Counted from the stretch's first letter, positions 28,101-35,579 are shown. The stretch: 64,000 nt of DNA from CAZPNX01 sp964588285 (GCA_964588285.1 CAZPNX010000003.1:1-64000); one strand, 5' to 3'. Numbers and translations: made by a program. Notes: generated by a model from the sequence alone, not told the origin.

Positions 28101-28235
28101 TACAGGAAAGGCAGGATATTGTCGTTGGAGGAAATCCAAACATACTGCAAAATAGCCACCGCATTGCACGAAACTGTTATTGCCCAAAAAGAGATAGACA
28201 AATTTTACGACAAAATAGAAATCAAAACGATTTAA
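25122..28235 (+). CDS. Single-chain restriction-modification enzyme, Type ISP-like without helicase
   Basis: 1037-residue protein. The N-terminal nuclease-like domain has P57-D58 and E73-A74-K75 (PDF...GYIEAK), a PD-(D/E)XK pattern. The N6-adenine methyltransferase domain has motif I DPAAGTLT (363-370) and motif IV NPPY (484-487), preceded by GVYYTPEPVVGYIVRSL. The C-terminal target-recognition region ends with IFNYIYAVLYSNTYRTKYAEFLK, which matches Type ISP enzymes. No helicase motifs are present between nuclease and methylase, so the architecture is Type IIG/IIL-like. Base composition is clearly AT-richer than the flanking genes, and the gene stands alone between xerD and ridA, suggesting horizontal acquisition. 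ATG 25122 lacks a clear ribosome binding site. Confidence 0.87.
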   Translation: MLQVYVKSLFEKAKAGDAREESYYSSLERLFISYAENQKLKNIHITTLPKKTDAGNPDFRIWDGQHDIIGYIEAKEPTKDNLDIIETSEQLKRYLHTFPNLILTNFLEFRLYRNGECIDAVQIGRPFVLNKLKAAPPVEHEDALYKLLEKFFAFSLPKTFTAKTLALELAKRTRFLRDEVITEELKEEGSAKAGNILGFYEAFQQSLIAGLTKEEFADLYSQTLTYGLFAARTRCPGQFNRELAFKYIPRTIGILRSVFQFISSSDIPKPLEWSVDDIAAVLNTADVNKLLHEYYEQGKGKDPIVHFYETFLSEYDPALREKRGVYYTPEPVVGYIVRSLHQILKDEFNKADGLASPDVTVLDPAAGTLTFLAEAAKLAVNEFVGKYGKGSKDKFIKEHILKNFYAFELMMAPYAVGHLKMGFLLEELGYKLREDDRFKLYLTNTLEMDEFKQTNIPFMAELSKESKEANHVKRQEKILVIMGNPPYSGISTNKGEWITQLIEDYKYIDGEHFGERKHWLQDDYVKFIRFAQWKIDQAGQGVVGMITNHGYLDNPTFRGMRQSLMKTFDEIRVLDLHGNALKKERCPDGSEDKNVFDIMQGVAILLMVKHKENEKSKVFHAEKYGLREDKYNWLDRHEITSTKWTKLKTSSPTYFFYPRNEKGLTEYNSWPAISEIFPLYVTGIVTARDEFVTDWDKGALRRKIEAFRNLKLDDDFIKNAYKLSENYMWRIAKARKDLNKVEDWDKYFIKILYRPFDEKHIYFHDTVVWRTRKEVMQHMVGGSNIGLIFHKREELDIPYSHFLVTDNIIEHGCLSSKTTCYLAPLYINSEKIKSKRSASSVMMLFEPSAEYNTKKPNLAPEFVAKLGKTYGKEPKPEQIFNYIYAVLYSNTYRTKYAEFLKSDFPRVPFTADYKLFVKLSELGEQLTELHLLKSKTLNTPIVKFEGKGDNRVGKLVYNKSKLYINETQYFSGLPQNIYEYQIGGYQVCHKWLKYRKGRILSLEEIQTYCKIATALHETVIAQKEIDKFYDKIEIKTI

Positions 28236-28245
28236 GGAGTATATC

Positions 28246-28626
28246 GTGCGTCAGCCCATCAAAACCGACAAGGCCCCGGCGGCCATCGGGCCCTATTCCC
28301 AGGGCGTCGAATACGAAAATAAACTGGTCTTCACCTCCGGCCAGATCCCTCTGGATCCAAGGACCGGCCAGTTGGTCGAAGGCGACATCAAGGCCCAGAC
28401 CAAACAGGCCCTGGAGAATCTCAAGGCGGTACTGGAGGCCGGGGGATCCAACCTCAGGAAAGTCATCAAGTGCACTGTTTTCTTAGCCGACATGAACGAC
28501 TTTGCGGCCATGAACGAGGTCTACGCCGAATACTTCCCCCAGAACCCGCCGGCCCGCTCGGCCTTTCAGGTGGCCCGGCTGCCCAAGGACGCCAGGGTGG
28601 AGATAGAGGCCATAGCTGAGATCTAA
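28246..28626 (+). CDS. ridA: RidA family enamine/imine deaminase
   Basis: 126-aa YjgF/YER057c/UK114-type protein that hydrolyses reactive 2-aminoacrylate-type imines. Signatures are APAAIGPYSQG near the N-terminus, TSGQIPLDPRTGQLV, and CTVFLADMNDFAAMNEVYAEYF. The conserved Arg is in NPPARSAFQVARLPKDARVEIEAIA. Start GTG 28246 has AAGGAG (28234-28239) seven bases upstream. The codon composition returns to the GC-rich host pattern after the AT-rich restriction gene. Confidence 0.95.
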   Translation: MRQPIKTDKAPAAIGPYSQGVEYENKLVFTSGQIPLDPRTGQLVEGDIKAQTKQALENLKAVLEAGGSNLRKVIKCTVFLADMNDFAAMNEVYAEYFPQNPPARSAFQVARLPKDARVEIEAIAEI

Positions 28627-28693
28627 ATTACCACAAAGACACCAAGGGCACAAAGAAAAGACAACTTCGTGATCTTCGTGCCTTGGTGGCAAA
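28627..28693. repeat. Palindromic intergenic repeat, family 1 copy 1
   Basis: The left arm TTACCACAAAGACACCAAGG pairs imperfectly with the right arm, which ends GTGCCTTGGTGGCAA. Related elements lie at 52869 and 55785. Confidence 0.75.
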
Positions 28694-28703
28694 CAGGGAC
28701 TGC

Positions 28704-29648
28704 ATGCAACGCACCAAGCTGATATTCAATCCCAAGTCCCACGGCGGGGAGGCGGCCGGGCATCTGGAGCAGGTCAAGTCGCTGTTCGCCGCGGCCGGGA
28801 TCCCCTACGAGCTGTCGCTGACCGACGTTCCCGGCGACGGCCGCCAAGCCGCGCTGGAGGCGGTCTCCCGCGGGTTCCCCACCGTGGTGGCCGCCGGTGG
28901 GGACGGGCTGGCCGGCGAGGTGGCCGGGGCCCTGGTGGGCACCGGGGCGGTGTTCGGCATGATCCCGCTGGGCTCGGGTGACGACTTTGCCAAATCTCTG
29001 CGCATCGGCCGCTCGGTACCCAAGGCGGTGGAGGCAATCCGGGACCGGCGGACCCAGGTGATAGACGTCGGGGTGGTCAGCTCGCCGACCGATGGAGACG
29101 GCCCCCAGATCAGCCGCCACTTCATGAACTGCGTGGGCATCGGCCTGGACGGCGAGGTGATCGTCGAGAAGGAGAAGATCCGCGGCCTGCGCGATCTCAA
29201 ACTGTATCTCTGGGCCACCATCCGGGCCCTGGCCCGTTACAAAGGCCAGCGGGTCTGCCTGGAGTTCGGGGGGAACCGGATATGGTTCGAGGCGCTGTTG
29301 GTGGAGATCACCAACGGCAAGTGCATCGGCGGGGGCTACTATATCTGCCCCGAGGCTCGGGTGGACGACGGCATGCTGGACCTGTGCCTGGTGCGGCGGC
29401 TGAGCTGGATCGAGTTCTTCCGCCACGTGCCCAAGGTCTTCAAGGGGCAGCACCAGCGCCTGAAGCAGGTCAACCTGGGGACGCTGAAGAACGTCGTGGT
29501 CGAGTCCGAGACGCCGATGGCCGCCCAGGTGGACGGCGAGCTTTGGCCCCGCTGGGTGAAGCGGTTCGAGATCGGCATCGTGCCCAAGGCCCTAGAGTGC
29601 ATCGTGGGTCAGGACACCATCGGCGATAAGTTCAAGAGCTTTTCGTGA
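28704..29648 (+). CDS. YegS/DagK-family lipid kinase
   Basis: Diacylglycerol-kinase-catalytic-fold protein of 314 aa that phosphorylates a lipid or sphingolipid-like substrate with ATP. Signatures: LIFNPKSHGG at the N-terminus, the nucleotide loop VVAAGGDGLAGEVAGAL (GGDG at residues 65-68), and MIPLGSGDDFAKSL; the usual second motif GTxND is GSGDD here. I take ATG 28704 (preceded by CAGGGA) because upstream TTG and GTG codons lie inside the palindromic repeat. It overlaps the next gene (TGATG). Confidence 0.88.
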   Translation: MQRTKLIFNPKSHGGEAAGHLEQVKSLFAAAGIPYELSLTDVPGDGRQAALEAVSRGFPTVVAAGGDGLAGEVAGALVGTGAVFGMIPLGSGDDFAKSLRIGRSVPKAVEAIRDRRTQVIDVGVVSSPTDGDGPQISRHFMNCVGIGLDGEVIVEKEKIRGLRDLKLYLWATIRALARYKGQRVCLEFGGNRIWFEALLVEITNGKCIGGGYYICPEARVDDGMLDLCLVRRLSWIEFFRHVPKVFKGQHQRLKQVNLGTLKNVVVESETPMAAQVDGELWPRWVKRFEIGIVPKALECIVGQDTIGDKFKSFS

Positions 29649-30622
29649 TGAAGGCCCTGGCGCTCCTCTCCGGCGGGCTGGACAGCATGCTGGCGGCCAG
29701 TGTCGTACGGCAGCAGGGCGTCGAGGTCATCGGCATCTGCTTTGTCACCCCTTTCTTCGGGCCGGACAGCGCCCGGAGGGCGGCCCGGCAGTTGGGGATC
29801 GAGCTGATCGAGCACGATTTCACCGATGACTACTTCGAGATGATGAAAGCGCCCCGCTACGGCTTCGGCGGCAACATGAATCCCTGCATCGACTGCCACG
29901 GGCTGATGCTCAGAACAGCCCACTCGCTGCTAGATAGATATGGCGCTTCGTTCCTGGTGACCGGCGAGGTATTGGGCGAGCGGCCCATGTCACAGACCCG
30001 GGGCGGACTGAATGCGGTGCTGAAGCTTTCAGCCGATCGGGACCTGGTGCTGCGTCCTCTTTCCGCCAAGCTCTTGGAACCCACCAGGCCGGAGCGTGAG
30101 GGCTGGGTAGACAGAGAACGCCTCCTCGATCTGTCGGGGCGCGGCCGCAAACGGCAGGAGGAACTGGCACGACAGTTCGGAATAACAGACTATCCCCAGC
30201 CGGCCGGAGGCTGCCTGCTGACCGATATCAAATTCTCCCAGAGGCTGAGGGAGCTGAAGGACCACGAAGGCTGGGGACGGAGGGACATCGAGCTTTTAAA
30301 AATAGGTCGTCATTTTCGCTTAGGGGACAGGACGAAACTGGTGTTGGGTCGGAACCAGGAGGAAAACCGGATGATCCTGGGTCTGGCCGGCCATGAGGAC
30401 TGCTGGCTCCGGCCCCAGAGGCCGATCAAAGGGCCGTGCGGAATTCTGCGTGGCCCGGCGGATGAGGAGACCAGGCGAATAGCGGCCGGCATCATCAGCC
30501 GCTACTGCGATGCTGCCCAGGGTTCTAAGATGGCCGTGGATTTGGGAAAGAGCAAGACCGTGCTCCAAACCTTGATGGTGAAGAAATGGGAAGAGTCGGA
30601 AACAGCCAAATATATGATTTAA
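29648..30622 (+). CDS. Thiouridylase-like ATP-pyrophosphatase (MnmA/ThiI-related)
   Basis: N-type ATP pyrophosphatase fold: the PP-loop ALLSGGLDSMLAA lies at residues 5-17. A cysteine motif CIDCH is near residue 79 and PAGGCLLTD near residue 186. The combination resembles tRNA 2- and 4-thiouridylation enzymes but lacks the full MnmA C-terminal domain and the THUMP domain of ThiI. Such proteins adenylate a tRNA uridine before sulfur insertion; that substrate is inferred. The C-terminal part (about 200-324) is shared by a little-studied subfamily. It is translationally coupled to the lipid kinase gene. Confidence 0.75.
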   Translation: MKALALLSGGLDSMLAASVVRQQGVEVIGICFVTPFFGPDSARRAARQLGIELIEHDFTDDYFEMMKAPRYGFGGNMNPCIDCHGLMLRTAHSLLDRYGASFLVTGEVLGERPMSQTRGGLNAVLKLSADRDLVLRPLSAKLLEPTRPEREGWVDRERLLDLSGRGRKRQEELARQFGITDYPQPAGGCLLTDIKFSQRLRELKDHEGWGRRDIELLKIGRHFRLGDRTKLVLGRNQEENRMILGLAGHEDCWLRPQRPIKGPCGILRGPADEETRRIAAGIISRYCDAAQGSKMAVDLGKSKTVLQTLMVKKWEESETAKYMI

Positions 30623-31056
30623 AACTTCTCGCCCTGTTGGTTTGGCTATCGATCCTGCTGTCGGGGCCAAGCCTTTGGGCCGAAGAGAAGGATCCGGCGG
30701 CGGTGCCCAGGCGCTCCCCAACCCTGTCGGTGGCCCTTTCCGGCGTTTTCCCCGGGGGCGGGCAGCTCTATACCGGCAACTACCTCAAGGCGGCGGCCTT
30801 CGCCGCAGGCCTGGGGTACATCGGATATCATTACCGCCAAGAGGATCTGGCGGCCAAGAGGGCTCCCAACGCCTATGAATGGTGGGACCATGACTGGGAG
30901 CGGAGGAAATACAAGTGGTGGTTCATCGGGGTCTGGCTGGTGTCCCTGGCCGACGCCTATGTGGACGCCCACCTCTATAAATTTGACGACCAGGCCGAAC
31001 CCGAAGCCGGACTGCAGGCCGGACCGGGCTATGCGGCCCTGATATGGAGGTTCTGA
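30586..31056 (+). CDS. Small DUF5683-like membrane protein
   Basis: 156 aa. A hydrophobic N-terminal segment (LLALLVWLSILLSGPSLWA) looks like a signal peptide. The motif ALSGVFPGGGQLYTGNYLKAA is typical of DUF5683-type proteins of the Bacteroidetes side of the tree. A Trp/Tyr-rich stretch (YEWWDHDWERRKYKWW) precedes a second hydrophobic helix and an AYVDAHLYKFD motif. The ATG overlaps the preceding gene by 37 nt; no later start codon precedes the signal. The function is unknown and envelope location is inferred. Confidence 0.7.
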   Translation: MGRVGNSQIYDLKLLALLVWLSILLSGPSLWAEEKDPAAVPRRSPTLSVALSGVFPGGGQLYTGNYLKAAAFAAGLGYIGYHYRQEDLAAKRAPNAYEWWDHDWERRKYKWWFIGVWLVSLADAYVDAHLYKFDDQAEPEAGLQAGPGYAALIWRF

Positions 31057-31102
31057 CGACCTCGGATCTGACGGTCCGTAAGAAAAGACGGATGATGACA
31101 GC

Positions 31103-32179
31103 ATGGACTACGATATAAAAAAGATTCTAAAGCCGGTGCTGTTCCTGGCCCTGCTGATGGCGGCCTCCACCTTCGTCTTCTACGCCGCCTGCCACTGGGA
31201 GGGGCGCCAGGTGGGCCTGTTGCAGTGCCTGTACATGGTGACCATCACCATGTCCACCATCGGCTACGAGGACATGATCGGCACCCAGGGGAGCCGGCTG
31301 CTGACCGCCCTCAACATCGGCCTGATAGTGGTCTACATGCTGGCGGTGGCCTACGCCGTCTCCAACTTCACCGCCTACCTGATCGAGGGACGGCTCTCCA
31401 ACTACTTCCAAAGGAACAAAACCAGAAAAAGGATCAGCGCCATGGACCAGCACTACATTATATGCGGAATCAAGGACATCGGGGTCTACGTGGCCCGGGA
31501 GCTCTTCGAGACCCAGCGCCCCTTTGTGGTCATTGACGAGAGCCGTCAGGCGCTGGACGATCTGCGCAAGCAGCTGCCCAAGGTGGCGGCCCTGGAGGGC
31601 GACCCCACCTCGGACGAGATGCTGCAGCAGGCCGGGATCGGAAGGGCCCGGGCCATGATTGCCGCCCTGGAGAACGACAAGGAGAATCTGTACCTAGTGG
31701 TGGCGGCCAAGGACCTCAACCCCAATATCAAAATCGCCGCCCGCTACAACAATCCGGCCACCAGGCACAAGTTCGTCAACGCCGGGGCCTCCTCGCTGGT
31801 CTCGCCCAACATGATCGGGGGGATGCGCATCGCCTCGGAGCTGGTGCGTCCCCAGACGGTTTCCTTCCTGGACACCATGCTGCGAAACAAGCAGGAGGCG
31901 GGCACCAGGGTGGAGGAGGCATTGGTCCCTGAGAATTCGGCCATGATCGGGAAAACGCTGCTGGATCTGCACCGCCAGACCGGGGTGACGGCCATCGCCT
32001 TCAAGAAGCCTTCGAGCGATGAGTTCCGCTACAATCCCGATCCCCACACCAAACTGGCAGCGGGGATGACGGTCATCTTCATCGCCAATCCCGAGATCCG
32101 GATGGCGGTGGAGCGTTGTCTAGAGGGACCGTCGAAAACACTTAGGGAGCGGTCAGTTTCGAGAAAGATCAAAAAATGA
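31103..32179 (+). CDS. RCK-domain potassium channel
   Basis: 358 aa: two membrane helices around a re-entrant pore (residues 7-95), then a TrkA-N/RCK nucleotide-binding domain (about 110-230) and a TrkA-C domain (about 260-340). The selectivity filter reads TIGYED (residues 52-57), where canonical channels have TVGYGD; the Gly-to-Glu change at 56 is unusual. The RCK domain begins HYIICGIKDIGVYVARELF. It is likely ligand-gated K+ flux across the inner membrane. The stop overlaps the PAS gene start (ATGA), suggesting joint action. Confidence 0.85.
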   Translation: MDYDIKKILKPVLFLALLMAASTFVFYAACHWEGRQVGLLQCLYMVTITMSTIGYEDMIGTQGSRLLTALNIGLIVVYMLAVAYAVSNFTAYLIEGRLSNYFQRNKTRKRISAMDQHYIICGIKDIGVYVARELFETQRPFVVIDESRQALDDLRKQLPKVAALEGDPTSDEMLQQAGIGRARAMIAALENDKENLYLVVAAKDLNPNIKIAARYNNPATRHKFVNAGASSLVSPNMIGGMRIASELVRPQTVSFLDTMLRNKQEAGTRVEEALVPENSAMIGKTLLDLHRQTGVTAIAFKKPSSDEFRYNPDPHTKLAAGMTVIFIANPEIRMAVERCLEGPSKTLRERSVSRKIKK

Positions 32180-33150
32180 ATGAAGGCCAACATCGGTTAA
32201 TACCAGAGCCGGCCGACGAAGAGAGCAGCCGGGAGAAGTCGGCGGACAGCAGGGAGGCCCTGTCTCAGAGGATTAGGATGCTGGCCGAGAACATGCCGGG
32301 CCTGGTCTGCCACCTCGATCCCCTAGGCAACATCGAGTATATCAGCACCTCGGTGCGCTTCGTCTTGGGATATAATGCGCCGGAGCTCTTCGGAAAAAGC
32401 ATTTATGAATTTCTCCATCCCGAGGACCGCCAACGGGCCGAGGCCGATTTCCAAAGATACTCCCAGACCGGTGCCGCCGAGGACCTGGAATACCGCGTCC
32501 TTCATGCCAACGGCCGGTACCGCTGGATGGGGGCCAAGGCCAGGCCGGCCTATGATCGGGAATTCGAGCTAGCCGGAGTGCTGATATCAGCCTGGGATAT
32601 CTCGGAATTGAAACAGGCCAGAGAAGAGGCGGAAAATCTAAAACGGCTGGCGGCCGAAGATCTGAAGAATAAAACCCAGGAGCTGGAGGCCGTTATCGAA
32701 AGCCTGAGATCAGAGATTGCCGACAGGAAGAAAGTCGACCAGGAACAGGCCGAGAGCTGGCGCCGCCAGGAAGCCGTCATGAAAGTGATGCCGGTGGTGC
32801 TCTACAGCGCCCAGCTGAGGACGCCTTTGGCCGCGGTGTGGATGTCGGACAACGTCGCCTATGTTACCGGTTATCCTTTGGAGAGGTTCATCAAGGAGCC
32901 GGATTTCTGGATGGAACGGGTGCATCCCGACGACCGGGAGACGGTGGAGGAATATCTGGAAAAGGTTTCCGCCGGAGCCATAGAGCAAACCGAATACCGC
33001 TGGCAATGCGCCGACGGAGAGTACCACTGGTTTCTGGACCAGGTGGTCAATGTCCAGCTTTCATCCCACAATGTTACGGAATACTTCGGCATCTGGATAG
33101 ACATCACCAGCCGGAAAGATATCAAACGAAAGGTAAATCCCAGGCAGTAA
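32176..33150 (+). CDS. Stand-alone tandem PAS protein
   Basis: 324 aa, cytoplasmic. Two PAS folds, at about residues 35-145 and 200-318, each with the PAC-type ending (YRWMGAKARPAYD and YRWQCADGEYHWFLDQ). They are joined by a charged coiled-coil (EEAENLKRLAAEDLKNKTQELEAV split by breaks). There is no kinase, GGDEF, HTH or phosphatase domain, and a terminator follows 23 nt after the stop, so the protein ends there. It overlaps the channel gene by 4 nt. It may be a sensory partner of the channel or of an unlinked output protein. Confidence 0.82.
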   Translation: MNEGQHRLIPEPADEESSREKSADSREALSQRIRMLAENMPGLVCHLDPLGNIEYISTSVRFVLGYNAPELFGKSIYEFLHPEDRQRAEADFQRYSQTGAAEDLEYRVLHANGRYRWMGAKARPAYDREFELAGVLISAWDISELKQAREEAENLKRLAAEDLKNKTQELEAVIESLRSEIADRKKVDQEQAESWRRQEAVMKVMPVVLYSAQLRTPLAAVWMSDNVAYVTGYPLERFIKEPDFWMERVHPDDRETVEEYLEKVSAGAIEQTEYRWQCADGEYHWFLDQVVNVQLSSHNVTEYFGIWIDITSRKDIKRKVNPRQ

Positions 33151-33172
33151 CCACGCTCATAAAGATTAAAAT

Positions 33173-33197
33173 ACCCGCCATAAGGCGGGTTTTTTTG
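33173..33197 (+). terminator. Intrinsic terminator after PAS gene
   Basis: ACCCGCC (33173-33179), loop ATAA, GGCGGGT (33184-33190), then a run of T. Confidence 0.93.
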
Positions 33198-33245
33198 TTG
33201 CCATCATTATTAAGGAAAAAAGATGAAAAAAAGATAAAAAAACAC

Positions 33246-33274
33246 TTGACAATGGGTTAAAAAACATATAAAAT
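33246..33274 (+). promoter_or_regulatory. dcw cluster promoter
   Basis: Consensus TTGACA (33246-33251), a 17-nt spacer and TAAAAT (33269-33274). The start site should fall near 33281, inside the MraZ repeats, about 120 nt before mraZ. Confidence 0.8.
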
Positions 33275-33308
33275 GGTGCCAAGTGGGTCAAAGTGGGTCA
33301 ATATGGTG
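33274..33308 (+). promoter_or_regulatory. MraZ operator (four-repeat MraZ box)
   Basis: Four pentamers TGGTG, TGGGT, TGGGT, TGGTG start at 33274, 33284, 33294 and 33304, each separated by exactly five bases. This is the known arrangement of MraZ binding boxes upstream of mraZ. The box overlaps the -10 end and transcription start, so binding should repress. Confidence 0.88.
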
Positions 33309-33400
33309 AAAAAGGTATTTTACCTGTATCTATCTAAAAACCAACCGGTTATCAGTCAGGCATTAAAAATGGGCGGCCAAGTTACAAAGGGGGGCGGATC

Positions 33401-33832
33401 ATGATTATCTTCGGCGGCCACTATCGGCACAGCCTGGATTCCAAGGGCAGGTTGAACATCCCGGCCCAGCTGAGGAAAATTTTGGGCAGCCAGAACACCC
33501 AGCTTTGGATAACGCCCGGGCTTCAGGACGGCTGCCTTTTTGTCTATCCCCAGGAGAATTGGATAAAAAAGATGGAGGAGTTGAACGCCCAGGCCGACAC
33601 CTTGGAGAAAAGGAAGGCCATCAGGGTTTTCTCCTCCCAAAGCTTTATGGTTGACCTCGACACCCAGGGCCGGATCATTGTGCCCTCCGATTACCAGAAG
33701 CTGGCCAAGATGGACAAGGAGGTAGTGATCGCCGGGGTGATGGACAAGATCGAGCTGTGGAATCCCCAAGCCTACGAAAAATTCCTGGCGGACAATGCCG
33801 ACAACTACCAGCAGATGGTTCAACTTTTATAA
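33401..33832 (+). CDS. mraZ: Transcriptional regulator MraZ
   Basis: 143-aa DNA-binding regulator of the dcw cluster with two AbrB-like SpoVT repeats. The first begins FGGHYRHSLDSKGRLNIPAQLRK; the second has VDLDTQGRIIVPSDYQKLAK. ATG 33401 follows a G-rich ribosome binding site. The length and opening are typical. Its own operator lies 93 nt upstream, so autorepression of the cluster is expected. Confidence 0.96.
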   Translation: MIIFGGHYRHSLDSKGRLNIPAQLRKILGSQNTQLWITPGLQDGCLFVYPQENWIKKMEELNAQADTLEKRKAIRVFSSQSFMVDLDTQGRIIVPSDYQKLAKMDKEVVIAGVMDKIELWNPQAYEKFLADNADNYQQMVQLL

Positions 33833-33864
33833 CCTATAAATCATAAACCGCAAAGGAAAACCAG

Positions 33865-34233
33865 ATGAGAGTCCAAATCGTTGCCGCCGGCAGCAACTCG
33901 ATGCGCCTGGAGGTCTGCGGGATGATCAACCTCCAGGGCTTCTTTCAGATCGAGGAGGCCATCCTCAAGATCATGAAGAAGAACTGCTTCAAGGTGGAAC
34001 TGGACATGACCGAGGTCAAGCACATGGACCATCGGGGGGTGGACATCCTGGTGAAGCGGGCCGAGCGTCTCCGCAGCTATGGCGGCGACCTGGTGTTGTG
34101 CGGACTTTCCCCCTACTTGGTCAATATCCTGAGAATGGCCAATGCGGCCGAGGCTTTCGAGATGGCCGAATCCAAGACCACTATTCAGGGCGACCTGTTC
34201 CAGAGGCAGGAGCGGGTGGCGGCCGTGGCCTAG
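33865..34233 (+). CDS. STAS-domain protein within the dcw cluster
   Basis: 122-aa single STAS domain like anti-sigma-factor antagonists. The phosphorylation loop, normally DSSG in SpoIIAA-type proteins, reads D55-H-R-G (HMDHRGVDILVK), so the regulatory serine is missing. The rest follows the fold: VELDMTEVKHMDH, then LRSYGGDLVLCGLSP and VNILRMANAAEAFEM. It lies between mraZ and rsmH, which are normally adjacent, with AAAGGA ahead of its ATG. It may regulate a partner by binding alone, without a phosphorylation switch. Confidence 0.85.
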   Translation: MRVQIVAAGSNSMRLEVCGMINLQGFFQIEEAILKIMKKNCFKVELDMTEVKHMDHRGVDILVKRAERLRSYGGDLVLCGLSPYLVNILRMANAAEAFEMAESKTTIQGDLFQRQERVAAVA

Positions 34234-34251
34234 GGGACGGCCGGCGAAACG

Positions 34252-35193
34252 GTGTTTGTTTCTCCCGCAAACCCGGTGTCCTATCATCAGCCGGTTCTTT
34301 TAAAACAGGCGGCCGATCTGCTTGATGTCAAGCCTGGGGGCGTCTATATAGACGCCACCTTGGGCGGGGGCGGCCACGCCCGGGAGATACTGGAGCGCTC
34401 CGAGCCTGACGGCCGGGTCCTGGGCATAGACCGGGACCCGCAGGCGCTGGAGGCGGCCGGGACATGCCTGGCCGCCTTCGGGCAGAGGCTAATGCCGAGG
34501 CAGAGCGATTTCCGGGACATCTTTGAAATAGCCGGCGCCTGCGGCCTGAAGGCGGTGGACGGGGTGCTGTTCGACCTGGGGGTGTCCTCGGCCCAGATAG
34601 ATCGTCCGGAGCGGGGCTTCAGCTTTCAGGGCGAAGGGCCGCTGGACATGAGGATGTCTGGCTGCGGCCGTTCGGCCGGCGAGATAATCGAGCAAAGCTC
34701 CGAAGCCCAGCTGGCCGAGATCATCCGGCGTTATGGGCAGGAACGACAGGCGCGGCCCATCGCCCGGGCCATTATCCGGATCCGTCACCAGGGAGGATTG
34801 AATACCACGGCTCAGTTGAGGCAGGCGGTGCTGGCCACCCGCCCGGCCATGCCCCAGAAGACCTTGGCCAGGGTCTTCCAAGCACTGCGCATCGCAGTCA
34901 ACGACGAAATGGGATCCCTGGAAAAAGGACTGGCCGGAGCCGAAAACATCCTGGCTTCGGGCGGAAGGCTGGTGGTCATCAGCTATCATTCCTTGGAGGA
35001 TGCCCTGGTCAAGGATTTTTTAAGAAAAAGCCAGAATCCCTGCACCTGCCCGCCCCGCATGTCGGCCTGCGTCTGCGGGGCCAAACCCAGAATGAGGATA
35101 CTGACCGGCAAGGCCATACTTCCGGCCCAGGAAGAGATCGAAAACAATCCCCGGTCGCGGAGCGCCAAACTAAGGGCGGCTGAAAAAATATGA
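34252..35193 (+). CDS. rsmH: 16S rRNA m4C1402 methyltransferase RsmH (MraW)
   Basis: S-adenosylmethionine-dependent N4-methylation of C1402 in the 16S rRNA decoding centre. Signatures: YHQPVLLKQAADLL, YIDATLGGGGHAREIL (SAM site), LFDLGVSSAQIDRPERGFSF, LARVFQALRIAVNDE and VVISYHSLEDALVK. GTG 34252 is the ORF start; a second GTG at 34276 just before SYHQPV is an alternative. The C-terminus overlaps ftsL (ATGA). The usual length is 310-315 aa and here it is 313. Confidence 0.95.
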   Translation: MFVSPANPVSYHQPVLLKQAADLLDVKPGGVYIDATLGGGGHAREILERSEPDGRVLGIDRDPQALEAAGTCLAAFGQRLMPRQSDFRDIFEIAGACGLKAVDGVLFDLGVSSAQIDRPERGFSFQGEGPLDMRMSGCGRSAGEIIEQSSEAQLAEIIRRYGQERQARPIARAIIRIRHQGGLNTTAQLRQAVLATRPAMPQKTLARVFQALRIAVNDEMGSLEKGLAGAENILASGGRLVVISYHSLEDALVKDFLRKSQNPCTCPPRMSACVCGAKPRMRILTGKAILPAQEEIENNPRSRSAKLRAAEKI

Positions 35194-35579
35194 CCCATTT
35201 CCTAACCCAGGCTGAAGCTAGAAAAAGGAAGAATCGGGCCGGCTTGGCCATCGGCCTGGCAACCTGCCTGGTTTCCGCTTTGGTCTTCGGTTTCATCTGG
35301 CAGAGGATCTACCTGGGCCGGCAGCTGGCTGAAATAGAGCAGATGGCTGCCAGGAATCAGGAACTGGCAGCCGAAGGCAAACGCCTGCTGTCTGAGGTGG
35401 AAAGCATCAATTCCTGGAGCGCGGTGGAGAGGGCGGCTGGCGAAAGGCTGGGGATGACCTATCCCGAGAAAAGCCAGGTAGCCGCCGCCATCAGGCCGCC
35501 TTCGCCCAAAGGCCAGGGAATGTGGACTCTGGCTCGGAGCCTGCTGGTTCCGGTCAGCTCCGCCTGGAGCCAGCCTTGA
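35190..35579 (+). CDS. ftsL: Cell-division protein FtsL-like
   Basis: 129 aa: basic cytoplasmic tail (EARKRKNRAG), one membrane helix (LAIGLATCLVSALVFGFIW), then a short coiled-coil (RQLAEIEQMAARNQELAAEGKRL) and an AAGERLGMTYPEKSQ motif. This size, topology and position between rsmH and ftsI match FtsL, although sequence conservation in the family is low. It would bridge FtsB/FtsQ and the FtsI/FtsW pair in the divisome. The start overlaps rsmH by 4 nt and the end overlaps ftsI. Confidence 0.85.
   Translation: MTHFLTQAEARKRKNRAGLAIGLATCLVSALVFGFIWQRIYLGRQLAEIEQMAARNQELAAEGKRLLSEVESINSWSAVERAAGERLGMTYPEKSQVAAAIRPPSPKGQGMWTLARSLLVPVSSAWSQP

Noticed and set aside
28091..28486. 131-codon + strand ORF across the R-M/ridA junction
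   Set aside because: It runs out of frame through the R-M C-terminus and RidA, both of which are clear genes.
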